Assembly: GCA_934131695.1 (NCBI GenBank)
Contig: CAKOZV010000004.1
Location: 12,299 to 76,298, forward strand
Length of the DNA stretch: 64,000 bases
Source of the DNA: an uncultured Bacilli bacterium
GTDB lineage: Bacteria > Bacillota_I > Bacilli_A > RF39 > UBA660
Reading direction: 5' to 3'
Part shown: positions 9,149 through 18,218 of the stretch, piece by piece
Layout of the letters: each line of letters opens with the position of its first letter
Position numbering within the stretch: the first letter of the stretch is position 1
Made by a program: the position numbers and the translations under genes
The notes under the pieces: generated by a model
What the model was told of the DNA's origin: nothing
The model's database searches: none
The model's input: only the letters and a program-made list of their open reading frames with translations

Positions 9149-11242
9149 CTAAATTTTTGCTAAACTTTTATGATTTTTTAATAATTTTTTAACACCAAAT
9201 GGTAGTGGAAAAGCAACTGTAACTAAAGAGTTAGTAACATCTACTACCTTGCCTCTACCAAAGTGATCATGTACAACATAGTCTCCTACTTGATAATCAA
9301 CTTCTTCATCTCTTAAGACACTATTTACATCTATCTTCTTTTCTGATTCTTTCCTTGCCACCGTATTAGTTTCTAATAAGTCTTTATCTATTTCTCCTAA
9401 GAACCTACTTGGTGGATTAATTTGTTCATTACCAAAAAGTACTCTTCGTCTGGCATTAAACAGATATAGTTTTTCTCTCGCTCTTGTTATAGCTACATAG
9501 CAAAGTCTTCGCTCTTCTTCCACATCATAACTACTATATAGACTATTCATATGTGGAAAAATACCTTCTTCAAGTCCAATAACAAATACTATATCAAACT
9601 CAAGTCCTTTAACAGAATGAACAGTCATCAAGCTTACTTTATCATTAGCTTCACTATATTCATCTTTATCATTTACTAAACTAACTTCATATAGAAAGTC
9701 TTCTAATGATACTAGACCTAGTCTTTCTTCAAAAGCCTTAGTGATAGATTTAAATTCCTTTAAGTTTTCAAGTCTAACTTCTGCTTCTATACTTTTTTCC
9801 GCTTCTAGTTCTCTTCTAATTCCACTAGCATCCAACACTTTATCAATTAACTCTGTAAGACTTACCGTTTCTGATACTTTCTTTAGTGATAAGATTAAAT
9901 CTTTAAATGGTTGTTCTTTACCACCATCAATTGCTTCAAATAAACTAGAGTTATTTATGTCAGCCTTTGTCTGTAAAGCTTGAATAGTCTTAAGTCCTAT
10001 TCCCCTTTTAGGTGTATTAATAACTCTTAGTAAACTAACATCATCTTTTTCATTATAGATTAGTTTTAAGTATGCTAATAGGTCTTTAATTTCTTTTCTT
10101 GAATAGAAACTTAAACCTCCTACTATGTGATAAGGAATACTATCTTTTAGTAATTCTTCTTCCATTACACGAGACTGAGCATTAGTTCTATAAAGTATAG
10201 CTACTTGACTTAGACTTTTACCACTATTTTGTATCTTTTTTATGAAACTAGCTACTTGATGAGCTTCATCTAGTTGATCATAGGCTCTATAATAAGTAAT
10301 CTTTTCACCATCACCCTTAGTTGACCAAAGATTCTTTTCTTTCCTACTCTGATTATTTCTAATAACACAGTTAGCTGCATCCAAGATATTTTTAGTTGAT
10401 CTATAATTTTGCTCTAGTTTAATACTTAAGGCATTAGGATAATCCTTTTCAAAATTTAATATATTTTTATAATTAGCCCCTCTAAAACCATATATGGCTT
10501 GATCAGCATCTCCTACTACACAAATATTTTTATATTTAGCACTTATCATTTTAGATAATATATATTGAGCTTCATTAGTATCTTGGTACTCATCTATTAG
10601 AATATACTTATATCTATTTTGATACATCTCTAAAATATCTTTATGTTTTCTAAATAATTTTATAGGTAGTAGTAACAAATCATCAAAATCAACAGCATTA
10701 CTACTCTTTAATTTTTCTTCATACTTTCTATAAACATCTAATATTATTTGATCAAAATCACCTGCTACATACTTCTCATAATCATTAGGTGTCATAAGTT
10801 CATTTTTACAACTACTTATTTTATTCTTAACAGCTTTCGGACTAAACTGTTTTATATCATAGTTCAAGTCTTTCATTATTTTTTTAACTATTACTAATGA
10901 ATCATCGCTATCCATTATAACAAAATTAGGTTCATACCCTAAGTCTTTACAATTTTCTCTTAATAGTCTTAGTCCAAAAGAATGGAAGGTAGATATTTGA
11001 ATAAAACGAGCTTCTTCACCAATTAAATTTTCTACTCTTTCCTTCATCTCTTTAGCTGCTTTATTAGTAAATGTTATAGCAAGTATCTCATAAGGTGATA
11101 TACCTTTTTCCTTGATTAAATATGCTATCTTAGTAGTTAAAACTTTAGTCTTACCACTACCTGCACCTGCTAGAATAAGAAGAGGTCCTTCGTTATATAA
11201 TACTGCTTTCTTCTGCTCTTTATTTAAGTTTTCTAAATCCAT
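9149..11242 (-). CDS. pcrA: ATP-dependent DNA helicase PcrA (UvrD/Rep superfamily 1)
   Basis: A 3'-5' SF1A helicase for repair and replication restart. With the ATG preferred over an upstream GTG (a GAGGG site lies 9 nt before it) the protein has 697 residues. Visible motifs are Walker A AGAGSGKT, motif Ia TFTNKAA, DEYQDTN, the GDADQAIYGFRGA motif III, QNYRST, VHSVKGLEFD and AITRARE. The C-terminal region keeps the DYVVHDHFGRGKV segment typical of Gram-positive PcrA. It heads the transcript leading to ligA. Confidence 0.97.
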   Translation of the reverse strand: MDLENLNKEQKKAVLYNEGPLLILAGAGSGKTKVLTTKIAYLIKEKGISPYEILAITFTNKAAKEMKERVENLIGEEARFIQISTFHSFGLRLLRENCKDLGYEPNFVIMDSDDSLVIVKKIMKDLNYDIKQFSPKAVKNKISSCKNELMTPNDYEKYVAGDFDQIILDVYRKYEEKLKSSNAVDFDDLLLLPIKLFRKHKDILEMYQNRYKYILIDEYQDTNEAQYILSKMISAKYKNICVVGDADQAIYGFRGANYKNILNFEKDYPNALSIKLEQNYRSTKNILDAANCVIRNNQSRKEKNLWSTKGDGEKITYYRAYDQLDEAHQVASFIKKIQNSGKSLSQVAILYRTNAQSRVMEEELLKDSIPYHIVGGLSFYSRKEIKDLLAYLKLIYNEKDDVSLLRVINTPKRGIGLKTIQALQTKADINNSSLFEAIDGGKEQPFKDLILSLKKVSETVSLTELIDKVLDASGIRRELEAEKSIEAEVRLENLKEFKSITKAFEERLGLVSLEDFLYEVSLVNDKDEYSEANDKVSLMTVHSVKGLEFDIVFVIGLEEGIFPHMNSLYSSYDVEEERRLCYVAITRAREKLYLFNARRRVLFGNEQINPPSRFLGEIDKDLLETNTVARKESEKKIDVNSVLRDEEVDYQVGDYVVHDHFGRGKVVDVTNSLVTVAFPLPFGVKKLLKNHKSLAKI

Positions 11243-11305
11243 CTTCTCTTCCCTCACTCTCCATATTAATTATATCTTAAATTAATTGTTAATGCTAGCA
11301 AAGGC

Positions 11306-11334
11306 AAAAAAAAGAATAGATTTTTTTCTATTCT
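11306..11334 (-). terminator. Rho-independent terminator of the sortase/membrane-protein run
   Basis: On the minus strand AGAATAG, an A-rich loop and CTATTCT are followed by eight T. The stop codon of the upstream gene lies within the first arm. Confidence 0.8.
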
Positions 11335-12167
11335 CCAATACTTTGGTACAAATGATTTAACTCTGTTAATGAATTCATTTGTTGTTGTTCTTTTAATTTT
11401 TCTTCTTTAAGAACCTTTAACATTAATTTATATTCTTCAATAGTAAATGGTTCTTCCTTCTTTTCTTCTTTTACTTCTTGTTTCTCTACCTTTGGTTGTT
11501 CAAAGTAAGTATATTGTTTACGAGGTGACAATACTTTTTCCTCATCAAAGTTATGAATAACATTATAGTTAACAAACTCTTCTTTAGTATCTTCTCTTTT
11601 CTTTTCTTGATATTTACGAATAAAATGGTAAACTACCAAGACTAGTACCCAAGTTACAAATAGGAACATACTAAATTCTAATAAACTACGAACTTTGTCA
11701 CTACTATATAACTCTTTTAAATCAAATACATCTACTTTTAAAGTATTAACAATACTTAACATTAATACTAAGAAATAAACTAATAATCCATAAATAATCG
11801 AGTTTAATACTTTAATTATTCTAGATATATTTTTATGAAAGATACTTACTAAAGTAATGATTGTTGCTATTAGAAGCATACATATATATATTACTATATT
11901 AGGAAAGTAATAACCAATGAATACTTGATTAACTGCATAATCTACTAAGGTAGAAAAACTTCCACCATATTGAATAGCAAGATAGATAAAGAAAGCTGAA
12001 TAAATTAGAAAATATGTTTTTCTACTTTGTTTCTTATTTATATTATTAGTAGTACTGAATAGAAAAACTAATACAGCAATAGCAACAAAGAATATTAAGT
12101 AAAGAGGTGATGAGGATATCACACTCCAAATAATTTTTAACTTTTCATCTAACGATACTGGACTCAT
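11328..12167 (-). CDS. Polytopic membrane protein with charged cytoplasmic tail
   Basis: A 279-residue protein with about five transmembrane helices in its first 190 residues, followed by a charged tail of about 90 residues rich in E and K (EEKKEEPFTIEEY, LKEEKLKEQQQ). I chose the ATG at 12167 over upstream GTG/TTG codons because an AGGGGGT site lies at a normal distance. No family is recognised. It directly follows the sortase gene with a 21-nt gap, so it may take part in surface protein assembly, but this rests on position only. Confidence 0.65.
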   Translation of the reverse strand: MSPVSLDEKLKIIWSVISSSPLYLIFFVAIAVLVFLFSTTNNINKKQSRKTYFLIYSAFFIYLAIQYGGSFSTLVDYAVNQVFIGYYFPNIVIYICMLLIATIITLVSIFHKNISRIIKVLNSIIYGLLVYFLVLMLSIVNTLKVDVFDLKELYSSDKVRSLLEFSMFLFVTWVLVLVVYHFIRKYQEKKREDTKEEFVNYNVIHNFDEEKVLSPRKQYTYFEQPKVEKQEVKEEKKEEPFTIEEYKLMLKVLKEEKLKEQQQMNSLTELNHLYQSIGE

Positions 12168-12188
12168 CACCAACACCCCCTTTTATTT

Positions 12189-12830
12189 TTATGATACATT
12201 AACTAGACTAGCCACATAAATGGTCTGAGTAGTATTATCGTTATTTGTACATGTTATTAGTGTCAATGTTGTCTTATTTTTATTTCTCTTAATAGTAAGA
12301 GTACCTGTTTTTGCTTGTTTAGAAATGTCTTCAATTTGATATGTATACTTATGATCTTTATAAGTAACAATTGCTTGATCTCCGACATTTAATTGATATA
12401 AATCATTAAAGAAAGCTTTCCAACCAGTCCCAGAGTGACCAGCGATAATTAAGTTACCATTTTTCTTATTCGGCATTTTGCTTCCATTAATAACTTGAAT
12501 ATTTTTCTCCACTGTATTTTCTGGAGATGCAATATTATAAAAGCCCCTATTAAATCCTATTTTTGGTATTTCCAAATACCCTATATAATGTTCTAAATCA
12601 TTATCAGTACTATCTTCTTCTTCTTTTTCTTCTGGTTCATCTGTTGATGTAATATTTTTAACTTCTACATTAGTATTTAGCTGTTCATTGATATAATCAT
12701 AAGCAACTAAACGTTTTTTATTAATGAAATTATAAAATATTAAAAATAAACCAAAAACTATTATTATTGCACTAATTAAAGCGACTATATTAGAAGATAG
12801 TATATTATTTTTGTTTTCTTTTCTTTTCAT
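12189..12830 (-). CDS. Sortase lacking the usual catalytic arginine
   Basis: A sortase-fold transpeptidase, 213 residues from the ATG at 12830 (an upstream ATG at 12881 would add 17 residues). There is one N-terminal membrane helix (about 12-33) with the catalytic domain outside. The catalytic histidine is in AGHSG (H132) and the cysteine in TLITC (C194). The usual arginine before the last strand (RKIFVA in SrtA) is replaced by glutamine here (QTIYVA, Q202, codon CAG). The gene overlaps the 3' end of the adhesin gene by 26 nt, which makes that VPNTG protein its obvious substrate. Without the arginine the activity may be altered. Confidence 0.88.
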   Translation of the reverse strand: MKRKENKNNILSSNIVALISAIIIVFGLFLIFYNFINKKRLVAYDYINEQLNTNVEVKNITSTDEPEEKEEEDSTDNDLEHYIGYLEIPKIGFNRGFYNIASPENTVEKNIQVINGSKMPNKKNGNLIIAGHSGTGWKAFFNDLYQLNVGDQAIVTYKDHKYTYQIEDISKQAKTGTLTIKRNKNKTTLTLITCTNNDNTTQTIYVASLVNVS

Positions 12831-14640
12831 TATAGTATACAAAACCAACACCGGATAATAGAGCTGTTGAACCAAGAACAATAGGAATTACTGTATCATT
12901 ACTTCCTGTATTAGGAACTTCTACCACCTCTTCTGGTTGATTTTCTTTTTCATTTTCTACAGTAACACTAGCAACAGTATTACCATCACTTATTGTGAAA
13001 TAGTAAGTTGCTTCTGATTTTTTGTAACCAGCTGGCGCTTCTACCTCATACACACTGTACTTACCATCAGCTAAATCTTTAATTACATAAGGTTCTTCAG
13101 TACTAACAAAGTCAGCTATTGTTTCACCTTTTTCATTTTTTACTACTAAGTGAGCACCTGCAAGTGGTTGACCTGTTGATTTATCAATCTTAACAATGTT
13201 TACTAATTTAGTTAAAGCTGTATTCTCCACTTTAACAGTTACATCACGATTAGTATCACTAATTGTAAAGGTTGTTGATTCTTTACTTATCTTGTATCCA
13301 GCTGGTGCTTTTGTTTCTTTTAATGTATAAGTACCATTTGGTAAATTTTGAATTACATGAGCTTTACCAGTTGATGTCCAAGATGTTATTTTCTTTCCTG
13401 AATTATCATATAGAACAAATTCTGCCCCTGCTAAAGCCACTTTCGTTTTTGAATCAATTTTAATGATTGATACTTTACTATAAAGTGTATTTTCAACATT
13501 TAAAGTAATATTACGTTTTGTATCAGTAATTGTAAATTTTATTGTTTCTTTACTTATTTTATAACCAGCTGGTGCTTTTGTTTCTTTTAATGTATAAGTA
13601 CCATTTGGTAAGTTTTGAATTATATGAGCGCCAGTTGTTGATGTCCAAGTTGTAATTTGTTTACCTGAGTTATCATATAAAACGAATGTAGCTCCAGCTA
13701 AACCCTGTTTAGTTTTTGAATCAATTTTTTTGATTGATACTTTACTTGTTGCTAAATTAAGTGTAGTTTTAGCTGATAAGTTACTAGTTGTTGGATATAA
13801 AGCCTTTCCATAAACATTTTGTACTGAACTATCAGATGACTTATATTCATAAGCTTTATCAACACTTCCTGTAGCTTTAATATTTACAGTAATAGTTGTT
13901 TTTAAATTTTGCGCACTAGCTACTGGTACCATTACTTTAAATTTTTCATTTGTAGCAAAGGAACTAGCATCACTCAAAGTTGAAGCATTAACAATTCTTG
14001 TTCCACTAGGTGCCCCTGATAAAGATACACTATATTTACCACTTACAGACTTAGCTGTAACACCAATACTATTTGAAACATAATATTTTTTATCACTAGA
14101 TAGAGTCATAGTACTACTAGCACTGTTAACTGTAAGACTAGCTGTAGAATAACTTTTCACTTTTTTAGCTGCTGTAACTAATGATTTAACATATTTTCTT
14201 AAACCATGTGGATCACTACCAGTTGTTTCAAAACTTTTTGATAGGTTACTAGAACCTGTTGTATCATCTAGATACCACCAAACAGCGGCTTGAGTAATAT
14301 AATAATCATAATCACTATTACCAGTGATACTCTTACTTGGATAACCGTTTGCTAAAATATAAGCAATACCTGCAGGAGCTTGTCCTACAAGAGTCATCTT
14401 TTCACCATGTGGAGTTCCTTTATGAATATTGTTACAATAAACATATCCTCCTGCACTATTTTTCTTCTTTCCAAAACGGTAGCCAGCAATATAACCATCA
14501 AGATATTTTTCAGAAGTCGCTGTAAAAGACTTTGGAACTGAAGCTGCTTCTACATTTAATACAATTCCTGAAAATAATGAACTAATTATCATCAATACTA
14601 ATGATAACATTCCAACCTTTTTTAGATTATTTGTTTTCAT
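12805..14640 (-). CDS. Cell-wall-anchored adhesin: thioester domain, CnaB repeats, VPNTG signal
   Basis: A 611-residue surface protein. The ATG at 14640 follows TAGGGGGG. A signal peptide ends near residue 33 (VEAAS). The next region looks like a thioester (TQXA) domain: Cys69 in YVYCNN and Thr116-Gln117 in ITQAAVWWY, residues that form an internal thioester in Gram-positive adhesins such as Spy0125. Three CnaB/SpaA-type repeats follow (about 300-565), each with a KIDSKT- or KIDKST-like lysine strand, an LKETKAPAGY-type E-box and an ending asparagine for isopeptide bonds. The C-terminus has VPNTG at 575-579, a hydrophobic helix and a basic tail. It is likely a covalent host or matrix adhesin anchored by the adjacent sortase. 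Confidence 0.93.
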   Translation of the reverse strand: MKTNNLKKVGMLSLVLMIISSLFSGIVLNVEAASVPKSFTATSEKYLDGYIAGYRFGKKKNSAGGYVYCNNIHKGTPHGEKMTLVGQAPAGIAYILANGYPSKSITGNSDYDYYITQAAVWWYLDDTTGSSNLSKSFETTGSDPHGLRKYVKSLVTAAKKVKSYSTASLTVNSASSTMTLSSDKKYYVSNSIGVTAKSVSGKYSVSLSGAPSGTRIVNASTLSDASSFATNEKFKVMVPVASAQNLKTTITVNIKATGSVDKAYEYKSSDSSVQNVYGKALYPTTSNLSAKTTLNLATSKVSIKKIDSKTKQGLAGATFVLYDNSGKQITTWTSTTGAHIIQNLPNGTYTLKETKAPAGYKISKETIKFTITDTKRNITLNVENTLYSKVSIIKIDSKTKVALAGAEFVLYDNSGKKITSWTSTGKAHVIQNLPNGTYTLKETKAPAGYKISKESTTFTISDTNRDVTVKVENTALTKLVNIVKIDKSTGQPLAGAHLVVKNEKGETIADFVSTEEPYVIKDLADGKYSVYEVEAPAGYKKSEATYYFTISDGNTVASVTVENEKENQPEEVVEVPNTGSNDTVIPIVLGSTALLSGVGFVYYNEKKRKQK

Positions 14641-14658
14641 CTTTTTCCCCCCTAATCT

Positions 14659-14701
14659 CAATTGGTGCCTATATTATACCACCAATTGCCTAAAATAGCA
14701 A
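14659..14701 (-). promoter_or_regulatory. Adhesin-sortase promoter inside a perfect inverted repeat
   Basis: On the minus strand TTGCTA (14696-14701), a 17-nt spacer and TATAAT (14673-14678) with extended TGG form the promoter. A perfect 9-bp inverted repeat, CAATTGGTG at 14659-14667 and CACCAATTG at 14680-14688, brackets the -10. This is where a repressor would bind. The regulator is not identified. Confidence 0.7.
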
Positions 14702-14780
14702 GAGTTTTAGTTCTGTTTACAAACACCATACTCTCATATTTGTTGGCAAATTATATCATATTTTATCTAAAAAGTCAAGC

Positions 14781-14809
14781 TAGACAAACGTCAATTTATA
14801 TAGTATAAT
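14781..14809 (+). promoter_or_regulatory. Promoter of the RNase J gene
   Basis: TAGACA (14781-14786), a 17-nt spacer and TATAAT (14804-14809). It is divergent from the adhesin promoter about 80 nt away. Confidence 0.75.
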
Positions 14810-14860
14810 TTATGTCGGTTAGTTCTTTCTTATTATTAACTTCAAAAGAAAGGAGAAAAA

Positions 14861-16546
14861 ATGAATAAGTCAGATGAAACAAAGGTTATTGTTCTAGGTG
14901 GCTTAGGTGAAGTTGGACGCAATATGTACTGCGTTATGCATAAAGATGAAATTATTATTTTAGATGCTGGTGTTTCTTTTGCAGGAGATTTATTAGGAAT
15001 AGATTATGTATTACCAGACTATTCTTTTTTGAAACAAAACGAAGATAAAATTAAAGCTTTATTTATAACTCATGGTCATGAAGATCATATTGGAGCTATA
15101 CCATTCTTATTACAAATGGTAAATATACCTGCTATTTATGCACCAAATCAAGCAAAAGAATTAATAGATATGAAATTAAAAGATCGTAACATACGTTATG
15201 ATAATCTTTATGTTTATAATGATCAAACAATCGTTAAATTTAAATACTTTGAAATAGGTTTTATTAGAACAACCCACTCTATTCCAAATTCCCATGGTAT
15301 AGTGGTAAAAACTCCTAATGGAACCATCGTAACAACCGGCGATTTTAAATTTGATCTTACACCTATCGGTCCTATGGCTGATCTTTATAAGATGGCTACT
15401 ATTGGTCATCAAGGGGTTGATTTATTGATAAGTGATTCTACTAATGCTTTAAATGAAGGAATGAGTATTAGTGAATCAAGAGTTGATGACACTTTAACTG
15501 ATATATTTGATAAGTATAAGTATAATAGAATAATTATTGCTACTTTCGCTTCTAATATATATAGGTTAAAACATATCTTTGAATCTTGTTATAAACATAA
15601 TCGAAAAATTTGTGTATTTGGAAGATCTATGGAAAATAATATTGATATTTCTATAAAAGGTGGATATATTGATCACAAAGAATTACTAATTCGTGCAGAT
15701 GAAGCTAATAATTTAAAACCAGGAGAAGTAACCATTCTTTGTACCGGATCTCAAGGAGAACCACTAGCTGCTCTATCAAGAATTGCAGATGGAACTCATA
15801 AACAAATTAAATTAAGACCAGATGATATTGTTATCTTCTCAAGTAGTGCAATCCCGGGAAATGCTTTAAGTATTTCTAAAACTATTAACAAATTATATCT
15901 AAAAGGTGTTAAAGTATTTACAAATATGACTATCAATAGTCTTCATACATCAGGTCATGCTAATCAAGAGGAATTAAAACTAATGATTAGATTATTAAAC
16001 CCTAAGTATTTAATGCCATTCCATGGTGATTACCGTATGCTTAAAAGACATGCTGAACTTGGAGTAGACTGTGGTATTCCAAAAGAAAATACTTTTATCT
16101 TAAAAAATGGAGATAGTCTTATTCTAAATAAACATAAGATTACCAAAGGAGAAAGTTATCCTAATACTCCTATTTATGTAGATGGAGCAAGGGTTGGAGA
16201 AGTTGGAAGTGCTGTTATTCATGATCGTAAGATAATGGCTAATGATGGTATTTTAGTAGTAATTGTCAATATTGATTTTCAGGCTAAAAAACTATTAATT
16301 AAACCAAATATTACGACAAGAGGATTTGTTCTTGTTAATGAAAATGAAGAACTTCTAAGAAAGATTGAAAATATGGCTGGCAATTTAATCACCAAGAAAT
16401 TAAATGATTCTCATGTAAGCTTCAGTGATTTAAAAACAACTATTAGCCAAGATTTATCTAGCTATGTATATGAACTTACTGGAAGAAGACCACTTCTACT
16501 ACCTATAATTTTAGATGTAAAAAAAGAAGTCAAGGAAAAAATTTAA
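14861..16546 (+). CDS. rnj: Ribonuclease J
   Basis: A metallo-beta-lactamase/beta-CASP nuclease of mRNA decay and rRNA maturation, with 5'-3' exonuclease and endonuclease activity in the family. The 561 residues match RNase J length. The zinc motif HGHEDH is at 71-76, and the later GDFKFD, SDSTNA and HTSGHA motifs are present. The C-terminal region has RNase J-like features. The ATG follows AAAGGAG. It stands alone and converges with rny, pairing two major RNA-decay nucleases. Whether it is J1 or J2 cannot be decided. Confidence 0.95.
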   Translation: MNKSDETKVIVLGGLGEVGRNMYCVMHKDEIIILDAGVSFAGDLLGIDYVLPDYSFLKQNEDKIKALFITHGHEDHIGAIPFLLQMVNIPAIYAPNQAKELIDMKLKDRNIRYDNLYVYNDQTIVKFKYFEIGFIRTTHSIPNSHGIVVKTPNGTIVTTGDFKFDLTPIGPMADLYKMATIGHQGVDLLISDSTNALNEGMSISESRVDDTLTDIFDKYKYNRIIIATFASNIYRLKHIFESCYKHNRKICVFGRSMENNIDISIKGGYIDHKELLIRADEANNLKPGEVTILCTGSQGEPLAALSRIADGTHKQIKLRPDDIVIFSSSAIPGNALSISKTINKLYLKGVKVFTNMTINSLHTSGHANQEELKLMIRLLNPKYLMPFHGDYRMLKRHAELGVDCGIPKENTFILKNGDSLILNKHKITKGESYPNTPIYVDGARVGEVGSAVIHDRKIMANDGILVVIVNIDFQAKKLLIKPNITTRGFVLVNENEELLRKIENMAGNLITKKLNDSHVSFSDLKTTISQDLSSYVYELTGRRPLLLPIILDVKKEVKEKI

Positions 16547-16557
16547 TTCCTTGACTT
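16527..16557. terminator. Bidirectional terminator between rnj and rny
   Basis: A perfect 11-bp stem (AAGTCAAGGAA, 16527-16537; TTCCTTGACTT, 16547-16557) with a 9-nt loop that contains the rnj stop codon. A T-rich stretch follows on the plus strand. It could serve both converging genes. Confidence 0.8.
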
Positions 16558-18111
16558 TTATTTTGCTTCTTCTAAAGCTCTTGTCTCACGAACAACTGCT
16601 ATTTTAATAGTACCTGGATATTTTAGAGTTGTTTCAATCTTTTCTTTTATTTCTCTAGCAATACGATGAGCTTGTAAGTCATCAACTTTTTCAGGCTCAA
16701 CTATTACTCTTAATTCACGTCCTGCTTGCATAGCATAAGATTTAGAAACACCTTCTATATCTGAAGCTACTGCTTCTAGTTCTGTTAATCTTCTTATATA
16801 GTTTTCTAATGAGTCATTTCTAGCTCCTGGACGAGAGGCTGATAAAGCATCGGCTATCGCTACTAAATTAGCTATAACACTAGTTGAATCAGTATCTCCA
16901 TGATGAGAAGCAATAGCATTAATAACTACATCTCCTTCACCATATTTCTTAGCAAGATCAACACCAATACTTACATGACTTCCTTCAATTTCGTGGTCAA
17001 CTGCTTTTCCTATATCATGTAAAAGTCCTGCTCTTTTAGCAAGATTAACATCTTCACCAATCTCAGCTGCCATAAGACCTGAAAGTTCAGCTACCTCTAA
17101 GGAATGACTTAAAGCATTTTGTCCATAACTAGTTCTAAAATGAAGTTTTCCTACTAATTCAATTAATTCAGGATTCATTTTAGTTATGCCAAGTTCAAAC
17201 AAAGCCCCATTTCCATAGTCCATTATTTGTTCTTTCATTTCTTTAGCTACTTTGTCATATACTTCTTCTATTCTAGTAGGATGAACTCTTCCATCTTTTA
17301 TTAAAGTTTCTAACATAACTCTAGCTATTTCTCTACGTAATGGATCAAAGCTTGATAATACTACTGCTTCTGGAGTATCATCGATAATTAAATCCACTCC
17401 TGTTACTGCTTCAATTGTTCTGATATTTCTACCTTCTCGACCAATTAGTCTTCCTTTCATATCTTCATTAGGTAATGATACAACTGTAACTGTTTGGTCA
17501 CTTGCAATATCAGCAGCATATCTTTGCATAGAAGTAACTATTAATTCTTTTGCTTTCTTCTCAGCCGTAATTTTAGCTTCCATTTCCTTTTCATTTATAT
17601 AGACAGTAACTTCTCTTGCCATAGATTCTTTCACTTTTTGCATTACTACTTCTTTAGCTTTTTCCTTACTAAATCCAGATATTTTCTCTAATAAGTCTAA
17701 TTGTTCTTTTTTTAAGTTCTCCACTTCAGCTTGTTCCTGTTGAATTTCTTTTTGTCTTTGGGTTAGTTTTTCTTCTCTCTCATCTAAAGTAGCTTCTCTT
17801 TTTTGACAAATCTCATCTCTTTTGTCCATGCTACTTTCACGTTTTTCTAAACGCAATTCGTTCTCTTTTAATTCTTGTTTTTTCTCTTTTATTTCTTTAT
17901 CAACTTCTTGTTTTAATTGATAATTTTTCTCTTTTGCTTCCATTATAGAATCACGTTTTAACTGATCAGCTTTTTTATTAGCTTCATCTAACATCTCTTC
18001 TATTTTCTTTGATGCATTATTTCCTCTTAATGTATTAATTAACATGGTTAACCCAAAACCAATTACTAGTCCAACTAACAATAGTAAAGTGGAGAGTATA
18101 AGTTGATTCAT
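16558..18111 (-). CDS. rny: Ribonuclease Y
   Basis: A membrane-bound endoribonuclease that starts mRNA decay in Bacillota. I chose the ATG at 18111 (517 residues) because the upstream GTG overlaps the GTGGAGG ribosome binding site. The order is classic: N-terminal membrane helix (1-24), a long charged coiled coil (about 30-190), a KH domain containing GREGRNIRT, and an HD domain with HDIGKAVDHE. The C-terminus REIKEKIETTLKYPGTIKI is typical. It lies downstream of recA, as in Bacillus subtilis, but has its own promoter. Confidence 0.97.
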   Translation of the reverse strand: MNQLILSTLLLLVGLVIGFGLTMLINTLRGNNASKKIEEMLDEANKKADQLKRDSIMEAKEKNYQLKQEVDKEIKEKKQELKENELRLEKRESSMDKRDEICQKREATLDEREEKLTQRQKEIQQEQAEVENLKKEQLDLLEKISGFSKEKAKEVVMQKVKESMAREVTVYINEKEMEAKITAEKKAKELIVTSMQRYAADIASDQTVTVVSLPNEDMKGRLIGREGRNIRTIEAVTGVDLIIDDTPEAVVLSSFDPLRREIARVMLETLIKDGRVHPTRIEEVYDKVAKEMKEQIMDYGNGALFELGITKMNPELIELVGKLHFRTSYGQNALSHSLEVAELSGLMAAEIGEDVNLAKRAGLLHDIGKAVDHEIEGSHVSIGVDLAKKYGEGDVVINAIASHHGDTDSTSVIANLVAIADALSASRPGARNDSLENYIRRLTELEAVASDIEGVSKSYAMQAGRELRVIVEPEKVDDLQAHRIAREIKEKIETTLKYPGTIKIAVVRETRALEEAK

Positions 18112-18157
18112 TTTTACCTCCACTAAGATTTATAATTTTTTCTTATAATCTAATTCT

Positions 18158-18186
18158 ATTGTACGTTGCAATAAAATGAATGTCAA
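18158..18186 (-). promoter_or_regulatory. Promoter of rny
   Basis: On the minus strand TTGACA (18181-18186), a 17-nt spacer and TACAAT (18158-18163), close to consensus. Confidence 0.8.
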
Positions 18187-18197
18187 GAAAAGAAAAT

Positions 18198-18218
18198 GTA
18201 TTTATAATGAGTAAATAC
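18198..18218 (-). terminator. Weak terminator-like hairpin after recA
   Basis: On the minus strand GTATTTA and TAAATAC are separated by a short loop and followed by a T-rich stretch interrupted by C. The first arm overlaps the recA stop. The stem is AT-only. Confidence 0.45.

Noticed and set aside
13272..13463. Plus-strand frame antisense to the adhesin CnaB repeats
   Set aside because: It arises from the complement of repeated CnaB codons; no start signal.
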